A stretch of DNA of 64,000 nucleotides from Sphagnum compactum (GCA_965153455.1 OZ234502.1:9331495-9395494), one strand, 5' to 3'. Numbered from the stretch's first letter, positions 1-13,209 are shown. Program-made: numbers and translations. The notes: generated by a model from the letters alone, not told the origin.

Positions 1-2800
1 GGTTTTTTTTAAATGGTATGTATGTGAGCTAAACTCGAAACTCTTGTTAGTTCTAAATTAATTCTAGATGAGGTGTTGCCCACATCACAAATTTAACATC
101 CAACAATTTAGTAGTTTGAAATCATTTGAAGTTTGTTTATTCATTTAGGTTTATATGTTTCAAGCACAAATATTGTGTTAGAAAACATATTCAACACATA
201 ATTTAATGTATAGGATGATATGAAGTTCATTCATAAGCTTGTACATTTCATTCACATTAACACGTTTGTTTGTTAAACATGTTTTCAATGCATAACAATT
301 ATGTGCACAAAACATATGGACTTAAAAATCAACAAACGTTGCATGATTTTCATTACTAAATAATTGAATGCTAAGTTTGTGATGTAAGTTTTTTTTAAAT
401 TTTTGCAATGAACTTGCATCAAAATAAGAATTTATATGTGAAGATATATAATGCCTCTCTTTTGATTCACTTATATAGATAAAAAGAAAATAACTTTGGA
501 CAAACCATGTGGGATAAATTTGAGGTTTATTAGATTAAGTAAGCTAGTGATAGAACACTTAATTTTTTTTTTAAAATCTTAAAATAAATGATCCCTAAAT
601 TATTATTTTTAAAAATGTTCAACAAAAGCATTGGCCCCTATCACTAAAGAACTTATGGGTCAAATCAAAATAAAAATATACATTGAACATATTACTTTTA
701 TTATCTACTTGCTAAATGGATAAAAGGTAATAGTGAAACTCAAACTAAAATCATTACATACATTCAATGCTTTATTTGAATGATAAAAATAAGATATTTT
801 TTCACTATTGAGCATTAATTTTCAAATTTGAACACATTATAAAAGCAAGTTGAATTTAAGCAACTTTAGAAGTTTATTTTTTGCAATGTAACATTTTTAA
901 AAAATATGTGTCAAATATTATGTTCTAACATAGATAAATTACTTTTTTTTTCAATTCTTTGTTTGAATATGTAATGATTTTTATATCTTAAATTATACAT
1001 ATTTATTTCAATAATTATTTCAATGAAAATTACATTTAAACACCATATTGACTTGTCAATTTCAACAGTACTTGTAAATTTTACTTTTATTATTTGATTT
1101 TTAAAAAATCTTGTAATCAAACTATATTAAATTCAATGGAAAGAAAAATAATTTCATAATGAAGCTTGAAAATATTTTGAATTTACTTTCTTGTCTCTAT
1201 GTAAAAAATTATCTCATTCTTAAACTCGTTTTTAATTTATCAAATTTTAAAAATATATTTTACCATGATTTCACCTAGCATCCTACAATCAAATAGAGGA
1301 TTGATGACAAAATTTGGACAAGATTTGTTCCATATCCAAAATGGGTAAAGATCAATTTAGCCAAATACTTATTGATATTAAAAATGTTCATCAACCACCA
1401 ATAGTTGGGATCAAAATTTAAAAAGGGGCAAACCCATCCTTAGGTCACGATACCACTAGAAACGTTAGATCCCAATTTTTTTAAATCCATCCAATTTTAA
1501 GACAACATAAGACTCATTTAAGGAAAGTTTTTCATTTCAAATTTTATATCAAAAGATTACCCAAGTCATGAAGAATTTGAAATTTTGATTGAATTTACAA
1601 AAAAATAAACTTTAATATTCCAAATAAGTGGTCAAGAAAAAGTTTTAAGAAAGTAACACTTGGGGTTCCTTTCCAAAAACACAAAGGAACATGTTTTTTC
1701 ATTTTTTATAATGTTTTTAATCTCTAGGAGGGCTTTAAATAATCATTTTTAAAAAAAATAGATAGTGGATTGAAGCTACCACAAATTTTGGAACAATTTT
1801 CGAAGGTTAGGACTAGGAGGTCATGAAGGGCCATTACACTCATGTTTACAAATTTATAGCAATTTTCACTTTTTAAAAAAACATTTAATCAAAAATTTGG
1901 GCCATACCCTAATGATGATAGGTGATAAACCAAAAAAAATTTGCAATGGTGCACTTGACACTTATTGATAAGGGGTCGGTAATCTCAAAAACAAATTAAT
2001 GTCAAAACATTACAGGAACACAAATCTTTTACTTGTGTAACCTATGTAGTTGTTTACACTTTTTCCATAACGTATGCATAGGTGGAAAACACAAAGCTCA
2101 TGCGATGCAAATCAATATTAAAAATCATAATTTTAAAAAAAATTAATTAAATTAAACTAAGTTCAGCTTCCCTTGAATTTTGAAAAGGTGATTTCCTAGT
2201 CATACCTCCAAAGGATGAGTTTGCCCAAAAATATTTTTTCATGCACAATGATGGGGTAACTTGTGTTCTTTTAAACTTAACGCGTGATAAAAGTGCACAT
2301 GTTAGTCAAGGATGCATCAAATACTCTAACATCAGATTTGGTGTTTCAAATTTTTTTTTAAATTTCCAAAATGTGGACATTTCTCTATTGTGATGAAATA
2401 AAAATACATACCTTTTTATATAATAAGAAGGTACCCAGACCTTACCTGTCTACTAGAAAATTTTATTTTGTATACTGAGACACTAGTTGAATGGAATTTT
2501 TTGAATGTTAATAGACCTTTATCTGATGCGTAAATAAACTGAAATAGATATACCCTTACCTGAGGATATATCACAAACAACATATGCACACCATATGCAC
2601 ATACCACTGGTAAAAGCCCCAAAATCATTTGGGAAGTTGCACTAATTGGCAACTACAAAATTTTAACTGTTGATTTAGCAATAGTTGATTAACATGGACC
2701 CTTAGTGAAAAAGTTCTCCCCCAATTGAAGTCCTGAACTAGCAAGTGTACAATGTTTGTAACCCCCTCACCTAAAACATAGGTGCCATAAACTGAATCAA
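1..2800. other. AT-rich intergenic DNA, no gene seen
   Basis: I see no convincing coding region: open frames are short, AT-rich and without family motifs. Positions about 660-1260 resemble about 31750-32340 and more weakly 16100-16520, with shared phrases such as a TTGAATGATAAA stretch, then GCATTAATTTT, then ACACCATATTGAC in the same order. This part is therefore probably an old dispersed repeat. Confidence 0.6.
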
Positions 2801-3736
2801 TAAGAGAATGTAACGGACCCAGCCACTAGAGTCCCAGTACTATCAATCTTGTTTAGAATTCACATCAAAAGCCCACAAAACAAGGTCTCCACCTAATAGA
2901 GTGATCTATAAAAGTACCCCAGACAGGAGCTACTGGGCCCCAATTTTGCCAAAACTGGCAATGAGATGAGAATTCAGGATGAAAACAGTAGACAGGGGAA
3001 AAAAAAGATCTGGGGACTAAACTAACTTGCTCAACTAAATTGATGTACTAACTTGCTCAACTAAATTGGTGCCTGGGGGAGTTCCACTTCCATTTTTGGG
3101 ATTTGCATTTCTTCTGCCTCACTGCTGCTCATATTATTCTTCATCAAATCAAAGCCTTGTTATCACAACATCCTTCAAAACTTCCACACTGATACCCAGT
3201 TTCATGCAACAGTACCCAATTACACTCACTTCATGGATACACTCAAATCGGAAATGAAACAGGGATTAGAGGGTCAAACTAGGGCCCAAAGATCGGGCGA
3301 CATTACAAACAACTCAATGCATGTTGTTTTTATGCAATTGTTGTATGTACAGTAATTTGTCATATCATCCACCAAATTGTTTTTTCTGCAGGAGCTGATC
3401 CCAGCATCAACCAACCTTGTAGTTTGACCGTACAGTTAGTTCTTGGTTGGAGTATTAGAATTACCAATCACCCAACCATGCAATGTTTTTACATAGGAGC
3501 AACTTCATCAGGTGTGTATATGTACTGAAATGATACGAAAATATAAAACCAGCTGAGTACACTGGGAAAATATCAGATACACACAGAAGCCTACAAGCCA
3601 ATTCAATGCCCAAAATCCTTCTGCAAGATTTTGCAGTGACAGGACTATACAAAAGGCAAACCTCTGCAGTTGATTTTTTAACTCTGGGTATATCCAAAAC
3701 ATCCAGCAATCATACTCCAGGCATATATATGTACAG

Positions 3737-3773
<37 letters not shown>

Positions 3774-4576
3774 TACAACTGCTAGGTACAATTTTTTTGA
3801 AAACCAGTTCATGTACAAAAATTGAGCAGGGTTGCAGGGGAAAGGGTTTTATATCAGTGTTGTATGCTTATTTGAATTTACAAAGAAGTTCAGTCAGTTC
3901 CAGTTTTTGAATAATTTCAGAATTGCTAGAGAATGGCCCAGTTTTAGTTTGTTGAAAACAAATCGTTCCCAATTGTTTTGAAAACCCTTAAGAAAGTCTG
4001 GTGGTGTTTATGAAATAACCTGCACTGAACTGGCAGTTTCTGTGGCTGGTCATTTGATTTTAGTTTTTTTGAGAACCACGGTTATATGTAAGAACTAGCT
4101 CTTCAAATTTTGAGAACCACAGTAATGAATCCTAAGAACGTCCGCCGTTCTAACCACAGGGGGTCTGTTCCTGTTTCTAGTAAGCCCAACACTGGTAGCC
4201 TATATGTGTTGCCTATGAAAACCTATCCGCCCATGGATATCAGGTGAAGCCAAACAGCCAAATGCATGTAGAGAGGATTTCAACCTGCATGGCAGGTTGT
4301 TGAAGAATATTGAGCATGAGATTCTCAATTTTCCATGCATCTCTCCACAAAAGAAAAAAACAATGTCCAGTGGTAGAGCCAATGGTCAGATATGCATGCA
4401 GTAGTGCAAGAAGTAGGCCTATGATATATGTTTACTTACTCTTAAAATCTGAACAGACCTGAAATAACAACCGACCCAATTGGTATTAAAATCAATCAAC
4501 CTTGTTCAAGGGCTGAAGTTCAACATAGATGCTCCCCACTATGAAGGAGTAGTGGGTTGCCAAAGGATAACCAAGG
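2801..4576. other. Intergenic DNA with a GT microsatellite
   Basis: No gene is supported. A 22-bp phrase, TAACTTGCTCAACTAAATTG plus two bases, occurs twice in tandem near 3022-3067. A hAT-like terminal motif, CCAACACTGG, lies near 4187 without a partner that I could identify. Confidence 0.5.
3740..3769. repeat. (TG)n microsatellite
   Basis: About fifteen uninterrupted TG dinucleotides follow an ATATAT-rich stretch. Confidence 0.95.
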
Positions 4577-4583
4577 TCCAAAC

Positions 4584-4998
4584 CCATGTCGGCCGGTTAT
4601 TGAGGTTTGACCCAGTTATTAGTCCTGTTATTTATAACCTACCATTTGTGTATTGATAACCGATTTATTAATAACCTAATTGCTTGATATTGAATTTTCA
4701 AAATCTAATAACCTACCTGGATGAGCTGGTTATCATCCAGGTAAGTTACAATCCTAAAACACTGGAAATCAGAAAAGCAAAAATAATAATGATTTAGTTT
4801 TTAATTTGTAAAGAACCCTAGAATTGGTGTTTAACCAACAGGTTAACTGGTGGTTATCAACTGGGCATTTGAAAAGCTATCCTGATGCATACTCACAGTT
4901 TTTACCAAAAATTTATTGATAACCTAATTGACATTCAAAAAAATTGAATAACGTACTGAATGGTTATGAAAAAATCACTAACTGACCAACACTAGGTA
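4584..4998. mobile_element. hAT-like MITE (family A), copy 1
   Basis: The left end reads CATGTCGGCCGGTTATTG. The right end reads CACTAACTGACCAACACTA, an imperfect inverted repeat of the left. The inside repeats GGTTAT/ATAACC words and carries a palindromic ACCTGGATGA...TCATCCAGGT core also found in the copies at 7428-7912 and 56314-56690. Both flanks carry TCCAAAC (4577-4583 and 4999-5005), a probable target-site duplication. No coding capacity is seen, so it would depend on a transposase supplied elsewhere. Confidence 0.6.
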
Positions 4999-5005
4999 TC
5001 CAAAC

Positions 5006-5420
5006 TAGCGTTGGTAAATTACCCAGTTTGGAGGGTTAGAACCATCAGTTTCAGTTCTGATTAGTAAAAACCAAACCAGAACCGACTCTAATTCCGAAAC
5101 AAGTTCTTGAATTGGAATAGGAATCAGATTATTAGAAGAAACAAGACCTGGAACATTCCTAGTTCCATCCATGTGTGGAACCAAAATGGGAATTAGAACC
5201 AAGATTTTTGAAAAGAAAGACTTGAACCAAGGGCTAACCAGAGGTTAATCATCAGTTCCAGTCCAAGTTACCTGGAATTGGATCTGATTTTCAGAACCAG
5301 AACTAGAACCCCAAAACAAATATATTGAGAATAGAGGATTCCTTGTTGCATTTATGTGTGGAACTGGAACCGTTATAATTTATTATTTCTTCATAAAAGT
5401 AAAGAACTGCCCAACACTGG
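5006..5420. mobile_element. hAT-like MITE (second family), abutting the previous one
   Basis: It begins TAGCGTTGGTAAATTAC and ends with GAACTGCCCAACACTGG, so the ends are roughly inverted (GTTGG against CCAAC). TCCAAACT follows the right end (5421-5428) and precedes the left end (4999-5006), as expected for an 8-bp target duplication. Its inside, rich in GGAAC/GTTCC words, differs from the neighbouring element. Non-coding. Confidence 0.5.
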
Positions 5421-7427
5421 TCCAAACTCCAAACCAATTTTGAGAAGTCTAATTTACCAAAACTTTTCAAGTTTATGATGGCAATTTCAGCACTGGAAAT
5501 CTAAAGGTCTAAAAGGCAGCTATTGAATGTCATAATCCTTTCATGCTACAATCATTTCCTTACATGCGGGCAACAAATCATATTGATTCCACAACTGATA
5601 GTAACCTTAAATTCAAGCTTCAAATATTGTTGTTTAACAGAAACCCAATCAGCGATTTTTGTAGTGAAATTTTCACTACTTTGTATATTTGGCTATTTTG
5701 CAGGAAAAAAAATTCAGAAATTTTAGAAAATCAGGACTTTAAGTGAAAAAATTTAAGAATCAGAAAAGGTCACCACTTTTATGCAAAAAAACCTTGGAAG
5801 TAATTTAAAAACAAAAACCCAAGGATATCCAAAATACAGGAGTAACCAACCTTAGCCGATAGAAGAAAAGAATTCAAGTACAGCAAAGTTCACAATGATG
5901 CAAATCTCATAACTTACACATCTATCTCCAATGGTTCATGTACCATTCATCTGAGTAAATGGATGGAACTAGGTGGGTGACTGTATTTGGGTTGGAATCA
6001 TGGCAACTCCCAATTTACATTCCAAATGATGTCATATCAACCCAGCAAACTTTATAAAAGGGAAGAAGTGGTAATGAAAAAGAAAGGAAGCAATTGCCAA
6101 ATTCTAGTAGTATATGTGTCTAGCCTAGTTCAAATACAAAAGCCCAGTAAAACTATGGCTCAACTACCAACAGGCTAGTGACAGACTGACTGCACTGATT
6201 CTTTCTGCCATTCAAAAGCTCACATGGAGTTTGGGCTTACACTGACATGCTCAAAAACTGGTATGCCAGTAGTGTAGCAAAAAGATTATGGTGTGCCATG
6301 ACAAATTGTTGTAGAATGCTTTTTGTTCCATCTGATCCACTAGGATGATTTTGGGTTAATGAACATTTCACTACAGACTCTATAACATCATATAGACACT
6401 TTAGAATAGAATACTTTTTTTGCACACTGCCACAAAAAGCTGCTGATTCAGTTTCATGACTGAAAGAAAGTCTATCGGCTTTTTGCACAAAGGGAAGAGA
6501 TTTCACATCTGTAGTAAGATTTGGGATTAATGTTTTGGCTTGAACTGGACCAATTTATGGATGACAACCAGTGTTGGTTTAGTATATAGGGTTAAATTTG
6601 GTATAATAATGGTGTCAATATTGGTATTGTAGACCAGACCAGACCAGACCCATCTGGGTTTTTCTTTTTTTTGAGCTATTTAGCCTTACATCAGTTTGGC
6701 CCTAATACACTACACCCCCTTTATAATCACGCCCTTAGTAACCACTTTTTTTTTTTGTGACACTAACGAATTGTGATATTAACATGTATAATCATATTCC
6801 ATATAAACCGTACAAGATTGTGAGTATGGGTAAAAAGAATTTACAAAACAACTCTTTTATGCTAGAATAAAGGTGACAATCGTTTAAATTTTTTACATGG
6901 GTTATTCTAAACTCTACTATACATTATTAGACTTGAAGAAGGTTGTGATTTCTGCCTATTTTAATGTTATGATTTACATTGAGTTTGAGTTCTTAACTGT
7001 TAGCTTGTGTATTTTGTCAATTTTATTTTTTAATTAATTTTTTTTGTTTTCTTAACAAGTTCACACTTTTTTTTTTGCTTCTCTACATTAGAAGGTTGTT
7101 TTTTTTCTTTTCTTTTCAACTAGATTCATTATTGTTAGTTTGCACAACTTGAACACAAAACAACACTAGCAATGCCAAAAGGAATTACAATTTACAAAAC
7201 CCTAATATTTGTAGTAGATTTTCCCATTATAGTCACATTTACAAAGAAAGTTTTGCAAAAATTTTGTGTTATTAACGAGTGTAATAGTGACTCTAAAGAA
7301 TGATGTTTCTTACTAAAATGGATGTTACCAAAAAGTGTTTGACACAAACAAGAATGTGACTAAATTGGGCATGATTATAAAGGGGGTTTCCTGGAGAAGT
7401 TTTCAAAGAAACAAGGAGAGACCACAC
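5421..7427. other. Intergenic DNA, no gene seen
   Basis: No supported gene. A CCAGTGTTGG word of the hAT-end type lies near 6568, and ACCAG is repeated in tandem near 6632-6650. I could not find a matching second end. Confidence 0.5.
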
Positions 7428-7912
7428 CAATGTTGGCCGGTTATTGTTTTTTTCAATAACTGCCAAGCATGTTTTCTTTTTGAAGTTGTTGGGGCCACAC
7501 AGGTTATCAATATCAAAAATGATTCTCAAAAAGGTTATCAAAAAACTTGGGTAATAATCATTGGTTATGCATAAAGGTAGGTTATCAAATAATTAAGTTG
7601 ATAATCACATGTTATCTGCCAGTTATTAGCTGGTTATAAGGTTTTTAAAACTAAAATTAAAACTATTATTTTTCTGTTTTTTTCAATTTTTCCTGAATAG
7701 TGTTTAATAAAGATTAATAACCTACTTGGATGATAATTGGATGATAATGGGATCATCCAGGTATGTTATTAGATGTTTCAAATTTTCAATACCAGGTGGT
7801 TATTAGTGTAACCAGTTGTCAAAAAAATCAATAACCAGCCAGTAAGTTATTAGTAACCAACTTGATGACAAGGTTGATAGCCACATCAAAACTCAATAAC
7901 CAGCCAACACTG
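7428..7912. mobile_element. hAT-like MITE (family A) with exact 8-bp target duplication
   Basis: The left end, CAATGTTGGCCGGTTATTG, and the right end, CAATAACCAGCCAACACTG, are inverted repeats with few mismatches. GACCACAC flanks both sides (7420-7427 and 7913-7920), an exact 8-bp target-site duplication, the hallmark of the hAT superfamily. The 485-bp inside is non-coding, full of GGTTAT/ATAACC words, and has the GGATGAT...ATCATCC core shared with the other family A copies. This is the best-preserved copy and defines the family. Confidence 0.8.
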
Positions 7913-10900
7913 GACCACACTAGTCTAGTACTAAATTCTAGACAACAATCTTCATACGTATACGAGGGAGCCATACTCCTAGCTCCCCTGGTATGAACAT
8001 ATGGAGTTTTGAAATGAGCTATAGTGGCAGTTGTGAGAAGATGCTAAACCCTATTAGCCAACACACACCAGCAACTGTTCCTGCTCTTCAATGTGCTGTA
8101 GCTTTTGCTTGCCAAGCTACCAAACCATTTTTATCACCTTTTTTTTTTCTCCTCTTCAATTTCATGGCTTTTGAGTAAGTTTTGTTTTCATTTTGATGCA
8201 TTTCACATTAATCAGTTGGGCTCATGCTCATCCCATGGTTTCTTTAGGACTTTATTTATGACATGAGAAATTATAACACAATTGAAAAACTTGTTAGAAT
8301 TTTTTTCAATATCAGTATACATTGTAATATACCTATTGATATAATACTAAATAATACCTACATTAATACCTACACCTCACCAATTCATGTGACCTGTGGC
8401 TTGCTACTTACATAACTAAAGTTGTATGACATTTCCAATGGCTCCCTAGTACCAGTTTCCTACTGAGATTGCATTTTTGTAAACAGCCATATATCAAGAC
8501 AAATCAACTCGATATTAGACCAACATTGGTGACCACCATTGTTGGGCAGTTATTACTTTTTTAAAGCATTTCCTACTCTTTTAAATAAGAAAAAATAAAA
8601 CCTTCATGATATGTATATTTTCTACAAATACCTTCTAGGGATATTATATTTCTTTTTTTTTAAAGAGTTCATTCTTTTAAACTAGTTCTTGTTTTTTCAT
8701 ATTAGTTGATTATATACAAAGGGTTCCTTAAAATATATTTTTTGATTTATTTATTTATTTTCTACATGTAGAGATTGAGATTATAAGTCTTGAGAAAAAT
8801 TACCATTCCAATGACCAATGTGAACTATTCCAATAAATACATACAATCATGTCTTTGTAATTTCATCTTATTCAAATGAACCTTTTTTTTCTTCTACTTA
8901 TTCCTATAAGTCCACTTCACTGTCAATCTATTCAATTGAATCAAAAGTTGGGGACTCACAACCTACCCTATAATCATTAGCCCAATATTCAAGTTCACAA
9001 AGATGAATTACTTTTCAAGGTTCTATGATGGGAAGCAACATCTCAAGCTAGAAAACTAACATTGAGAAACATGGATTCATGTTTGCTCCACCAATGCAAA
9101 GGACACTTAATATCCTTCACATCTAGTTGATATAATGAAATATCAATAATTCTCTATTGACAAGTTTTCTTGCACAGTCATCAGTGTTTGTTGTCATTTC
9201 AAAGAAATCTAAACTACATTTTTCATCATTTTTGTTTACAAAATCACTTTTAACCTTCAATAATGGATGCAAATGCTCATGAGATTTCAAGAGCATAGAA
9301 AACAAAGATTTAATGTTGTAACCTTAGCTCTCAGTTCTTGTCCAAAATTAGGCATGACAAAGGAATTGGGTTCGGAGAAAGGAAAGTTGTATTGGGATTC
9401 AAACACATTCCCTCAAGTGTGGAAGAGTGCAAGAAAATGAATCTCAACACCCTCAATTGGATTCCCACTTTGAAAGTCAGGAGAACTTTTTCGAATAGTT
9501 TTAAAACTTTGGAACAAGGTTTGAAGGACCAAACCTTGTTCAAATTGAACATTTTTAGATTGATGGAAAAGGTATCAAAAAATAAATATCTAATGTGAAT
9601 TACATTCTCAAATCTAAAATCTAGAATGAAAATTAAATGGCCAATTGAATAATCAAAAGCCATATACAAACACATTCAGCTACAAGAAGTTATGCATACC
9701 CATAAAGGGATTTTACCATTATGTGTTTCATTGTGGTCAGAGGATGGTAGGGTTGATATGATTGGTTGGAGTTTCTTTAGCTAATAAAGGCCAATATAAA
9801 AATTGAAACCTTGTCTCTTTTGCAATTTAGATCTTTGGTGCATTTTATAAGGAATTTGGACATTCAACAAGCAAGTTTCGATGGAATTATTCAATAAAAT
9901 GGCTCATTCCATAAAAACTTCATAATATCTACTTGAATGGTTAATTTTAGATGTGAATTGTTGATGAATTTGTTGCTAGCAGTAGGAAAATCCTATTTGA
10001 CATGCACAAATCTTTTACTTGGTGAAATTGTGGGGCTTGTGATGAAGCCCCTTGACTTGCCTGATGACAGTTTCTATAACACCTACAAAAATGGCTTAGC
10101 TTGCCAACAATTATTTCTTTGATATGAGCCCTTGAAAATGGTACTTTGCATTTCTACTTAGTCAAATGAATGATGTAAGGTGAACTTCATTTTATACTTT
10201 ATGTCAAATTACATGTTTGCTTTATGTTTCATTTATAAGGGAACTTGGATTAATTATTTCATTTTGTAAGCTAAAGTTATATGCCTTTTAACTTTTCACA
10301 TGATTCATTAAGTTTGGCAATAACCTAGTGAATGAATAATGATTTTGGAAAGTTATTAGGCAAAAACCTGGGCAAGTGAAACTGTAAAAGGTAGTAAGCT
10401 AGCGTTCACTAATGGCAATTACATGTGCACAACACACACAATTGCCACACCTATGCCAATGTCATGTCACAAGAATAAATCTTATCTTTTTCCACTACCC
10501 AAATTCATTAGGTTTTTGGTGAAATAAGACAAAATTGATTAATATGCAAAGTCTTTTATGGTTTTGGTAAAAGAGGAGTAGTTGATTAGAACATTTTCAG
10601 TGAAATATTTTTTAGTCATTTGGATAGTCACATGTTGCACTAGATAATTTCTAATTTTAAAATTATGACATGGATATATGAGGTCCCAAGCTAATATGAC
10701 GTGGAATGACGCGCCACATCATCATATCCAAAAACAAAATCAGATCATGGATTGCATTTTTGTCATGGCATTTTGTGACAAAATTACATGTGAAAAAAAT
10801 TTAAGTTTTTCTTTTTCCAATTTTGTCAACAAAAAGGTTTTCACACCACTCACCTTGATATACATATTTGTAAATTACATTTGTTCAAGATATGTTAATG

Positions 10901-11028
10901 CACACATCCATCAAGGATTGAACCCAAGACCTCATGGAAGCACACCAATGTTTTAACAACCAAACCATTTCAACATTTTATTAACAAAGAAGAAAAAGTT
11001 TAACTTTATTGCGCTTGGCACGAAATTA
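7913..11028. other. Intergenic DNA, no gene seen
   Basis: No gene is supported. A diverged stretch at about 9330-9590 resembles the tandem repeat at 16.95-17.7 kb: a GTGGAAGAGTG phrase, a GGATTCCCACTTTG phrase, then a paired AAGGTTTGA...ACCTTG phrase in similar order. Another TTGTTGGGCAGTTATTAC word of hAT-end type lies near 8541. Confidence 0.5.
10900..10975 (-). repeat. tRNA-like promoter boxes, possible SINE head
   Basis: On the minus strand there is a GGTTTGGTTGTTAAAAC stretch resembling an A box, then TCTTGGGTTCAATCC, a good match to a tRNA T-arm/B box, at about the right distance. No acceptor stem closes around them, so this is not a tRNA gene. A tRNA-derived SINE or a fossil of one fits. 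No tail or target duplication was identified. Confidence 0.3.
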
Positions 11029-11419
11029 TCTTATATTATATATATAATTACAAACATGGTGTGTGTCCGTCTGTCTGTCCGTTTTTACCTTTTCGAAGTT
11101 ACCTTCCTTTACCTAATTTACCTAAGTTACTTTTTACTCAGCGGCAGTTAGGAAGTTACTGAGCGGTAGCAGGGGGGGGGCAGCAGGGGTGGGGCGGGCC
11201 AGCAGGGGTGGGGGGGCTAGTAGGGGTGGGGCGGCCCAGCAGGGGGGCAGCAGCACAGGTGGGGGGGGGGCCAGCAGGGGGGGGATGGGCGGGAAAAGAC
11301 CGGACGGGGGAGTGAAGGGAGGTGGTTTTTTTTTTTTTTTTTTTTTCGTTTTTTTTGGGTCCTCCCTCCTTTTCTTGGGGGTGGCTGGAGTGGCGTAGCC
11401 ACGGGTTACCAACCACTCG
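11029..11419 (+). mobile_element. Candidate non-autonomous Helitron
   Basis: The segment starts with TC in a TA-rich leader followed by GTGTGTCCGTCTGTCTGTCCG, a style common at Helitron 5' ends. Near the 3' end is a hairpin, GTGGC-gta-GCCAC (11390-11402), followed by GGGTTACC and ending CTCG, close to the CTRR terminus of Helitrons. The left neighbour base is A and the right neighbour is T, as expected for insertion between A and T without target duplication. The last bases are CTCG rather than CTAG, and the hairpin lies 17 bp from the end instead of about 11. The call is therefore probable, not certain. Confidence 0.55.
11166..11292. repeat. G-rich minisatellite, G-quadruplex-prone
   Basis: About six imperfect units of roughly 20-25 bp, each built on CAGCAGGGGTGGGG with runs of four to ten G, lie in the middle of very AT-rich DNA. 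A run of 21 T follows at 11326-11346. Open frames on the minus strand here are only proline-rich translations of this repeat and are not genes. Confidence 0.85.
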
Positions 11420-13209
11420 TTTAAGAAATTCAAACTTTAACATACATTTTCTTTTTCAAATTTGATTCAAATGCTACAAATGAAAACATGATTTTGAAAC
11501 TTATCCAATAATGTATTCAAAAGAATAATCATAATTTACAAAAATTAAGTTTATAAGGTAAAAAAATAGCTTGAAATTACATGTCATGAATAAATCTACA
11601 AATATCTTTTTATTTAAACTGACCTATAATCTTTGTAAATTCAATGTCAATTCAAAAATGTATTCATTAAGTCTTTTACAAATTTATTTTCATTACATAA
11701 AACATCTCCAATTTTTTAAAATTGCAACTTTTTATTTTTCCCAATATGATTAAATAAAAAAATTATTAATTTTTGTGATGTTGCTGAAATGGTAATCATC
11801 CATAAGAATATTACCACATTTGGTTATAAACAAGTAATGTTGTTGGAAAATTGTTTAAATCCTTCAATATTATGGTTACTTACTATATTTTACTGTAAAC
11901 AATTACCAAATTTTTTTTTTAATTTGACAAAACACTCTTTCAAAAAAATTATTTTTAAATGTTGTTGCCCCCTTAAATTAGCCACAAAAAGAAACATTAA
12001 TTAAGTAGTCAATATAACCATTTAATTATCAAGACCATATTTGTTTAACAAGATGAATCATACATTAATACAAATGATTAATTACATAACTTTATAAAAC
12101 ATTACAACATTTTTTTTTATGATGTAAAAATATATTCTACATTTTTTTCCTTTTTAAAAGTAAAAAGCAATTTGATTTGATGAAATTTTGGGTTTGAATA
12201 GTTGAATTACCACCCCCCCAAATCAACCAACATGTTTTTTAGGTTTTGAATTTTCCTAACTTAGAAATTCCTGTTGGGAGAAAAAATGAAAAAAATAATG
12301 CAAATTCAAAAAGAAACGTAAACAACAAAAAAATTGCCTAAATTTTCAAATCACAAAATTTTAAAAAAAAGGTTATTCATAATGAATAAAAGTTTAAAAG
12401 TAATTTTAATAATTCTAACATTAAACAAATCAACAATTCCAACATCAAATTTATTTGAAAACTTTTAAATTTAATCTTTGAAATCATTATAAACCTTATT
12501 CAAGCTTTTGAAAATTTAAAATAAATAGTAATAATGCACTGATTATTATTTTTGTGGTGAATTTCCACCATTTTATAGCATAAGAAGGGCCATCAATATC
12601 AAAAATATATAGTTTTATATTTTTAAATGATATAATTTTGCAATGGGTTCTAGGACTTGTAACCAAAATCTAAAAATATAATTTTACAATGGTTCTAGGA
12701 CTTGTAGCCAAAATCTAAAAATATTTTAACAAATTTGTATTTCCATATATGGCTTATAGCCAAAAGATGATTTTTTTTTTTGTGGATGATGATTAGAAAA
12801 TTGAAAAAATAAAAAGATAAAAAAAAATGATGTCATTATTTTTATCACCATTTATAACTCATTCATTTATTTATTTTAAAATAATAATTTTTAATTCATG
12901 TTTAAATATTTAAACTCAAACCTATAACAAAAACAAGCTTAAAGTTTTTGAGAAACCATGTTTAAAATAAAATAATAATAAGTATAAAATATTGATAATT
13001 TTCATAATAATAATAATGTTTAAAAAAATTAAAATAATAATTATTTTTAACACGGATGTTTTTTCCATACACAAAGAAAAACAATGGGGAAAAAATTAGG
13101 GATTTTTTGGGGGTTTTTTTGTGTGACATCATGAACATTAATAATAATAAACTTGTCCATGATGCCTAAAACAAACTAGGGGAACTTATACATTCTAATT
13201 GACATAAAT
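11420..13209. other. Very AT-rich intergenic DNA
   Basis: No gene is supported. A 46-bp direct duplication with the phrase TTCTAGGACTTGTA occurs at about 12632-12677 and 12678-12722. ATA/TAA microsatellite-like runs occur near 12966-13020. Confidence 0.5.

Noticed and set aside
3066-3257. 63-codon open frame with hydrophobic start
   Set aside because: Too short, with no homology that I recognise, in low-complexity intergenic DNA.
11134-11443. Proline-rich open frames on the minus strand
   Set aside because: They are translations of the G-rich minisatellite and the T-run, with no start context, domain or conservation.
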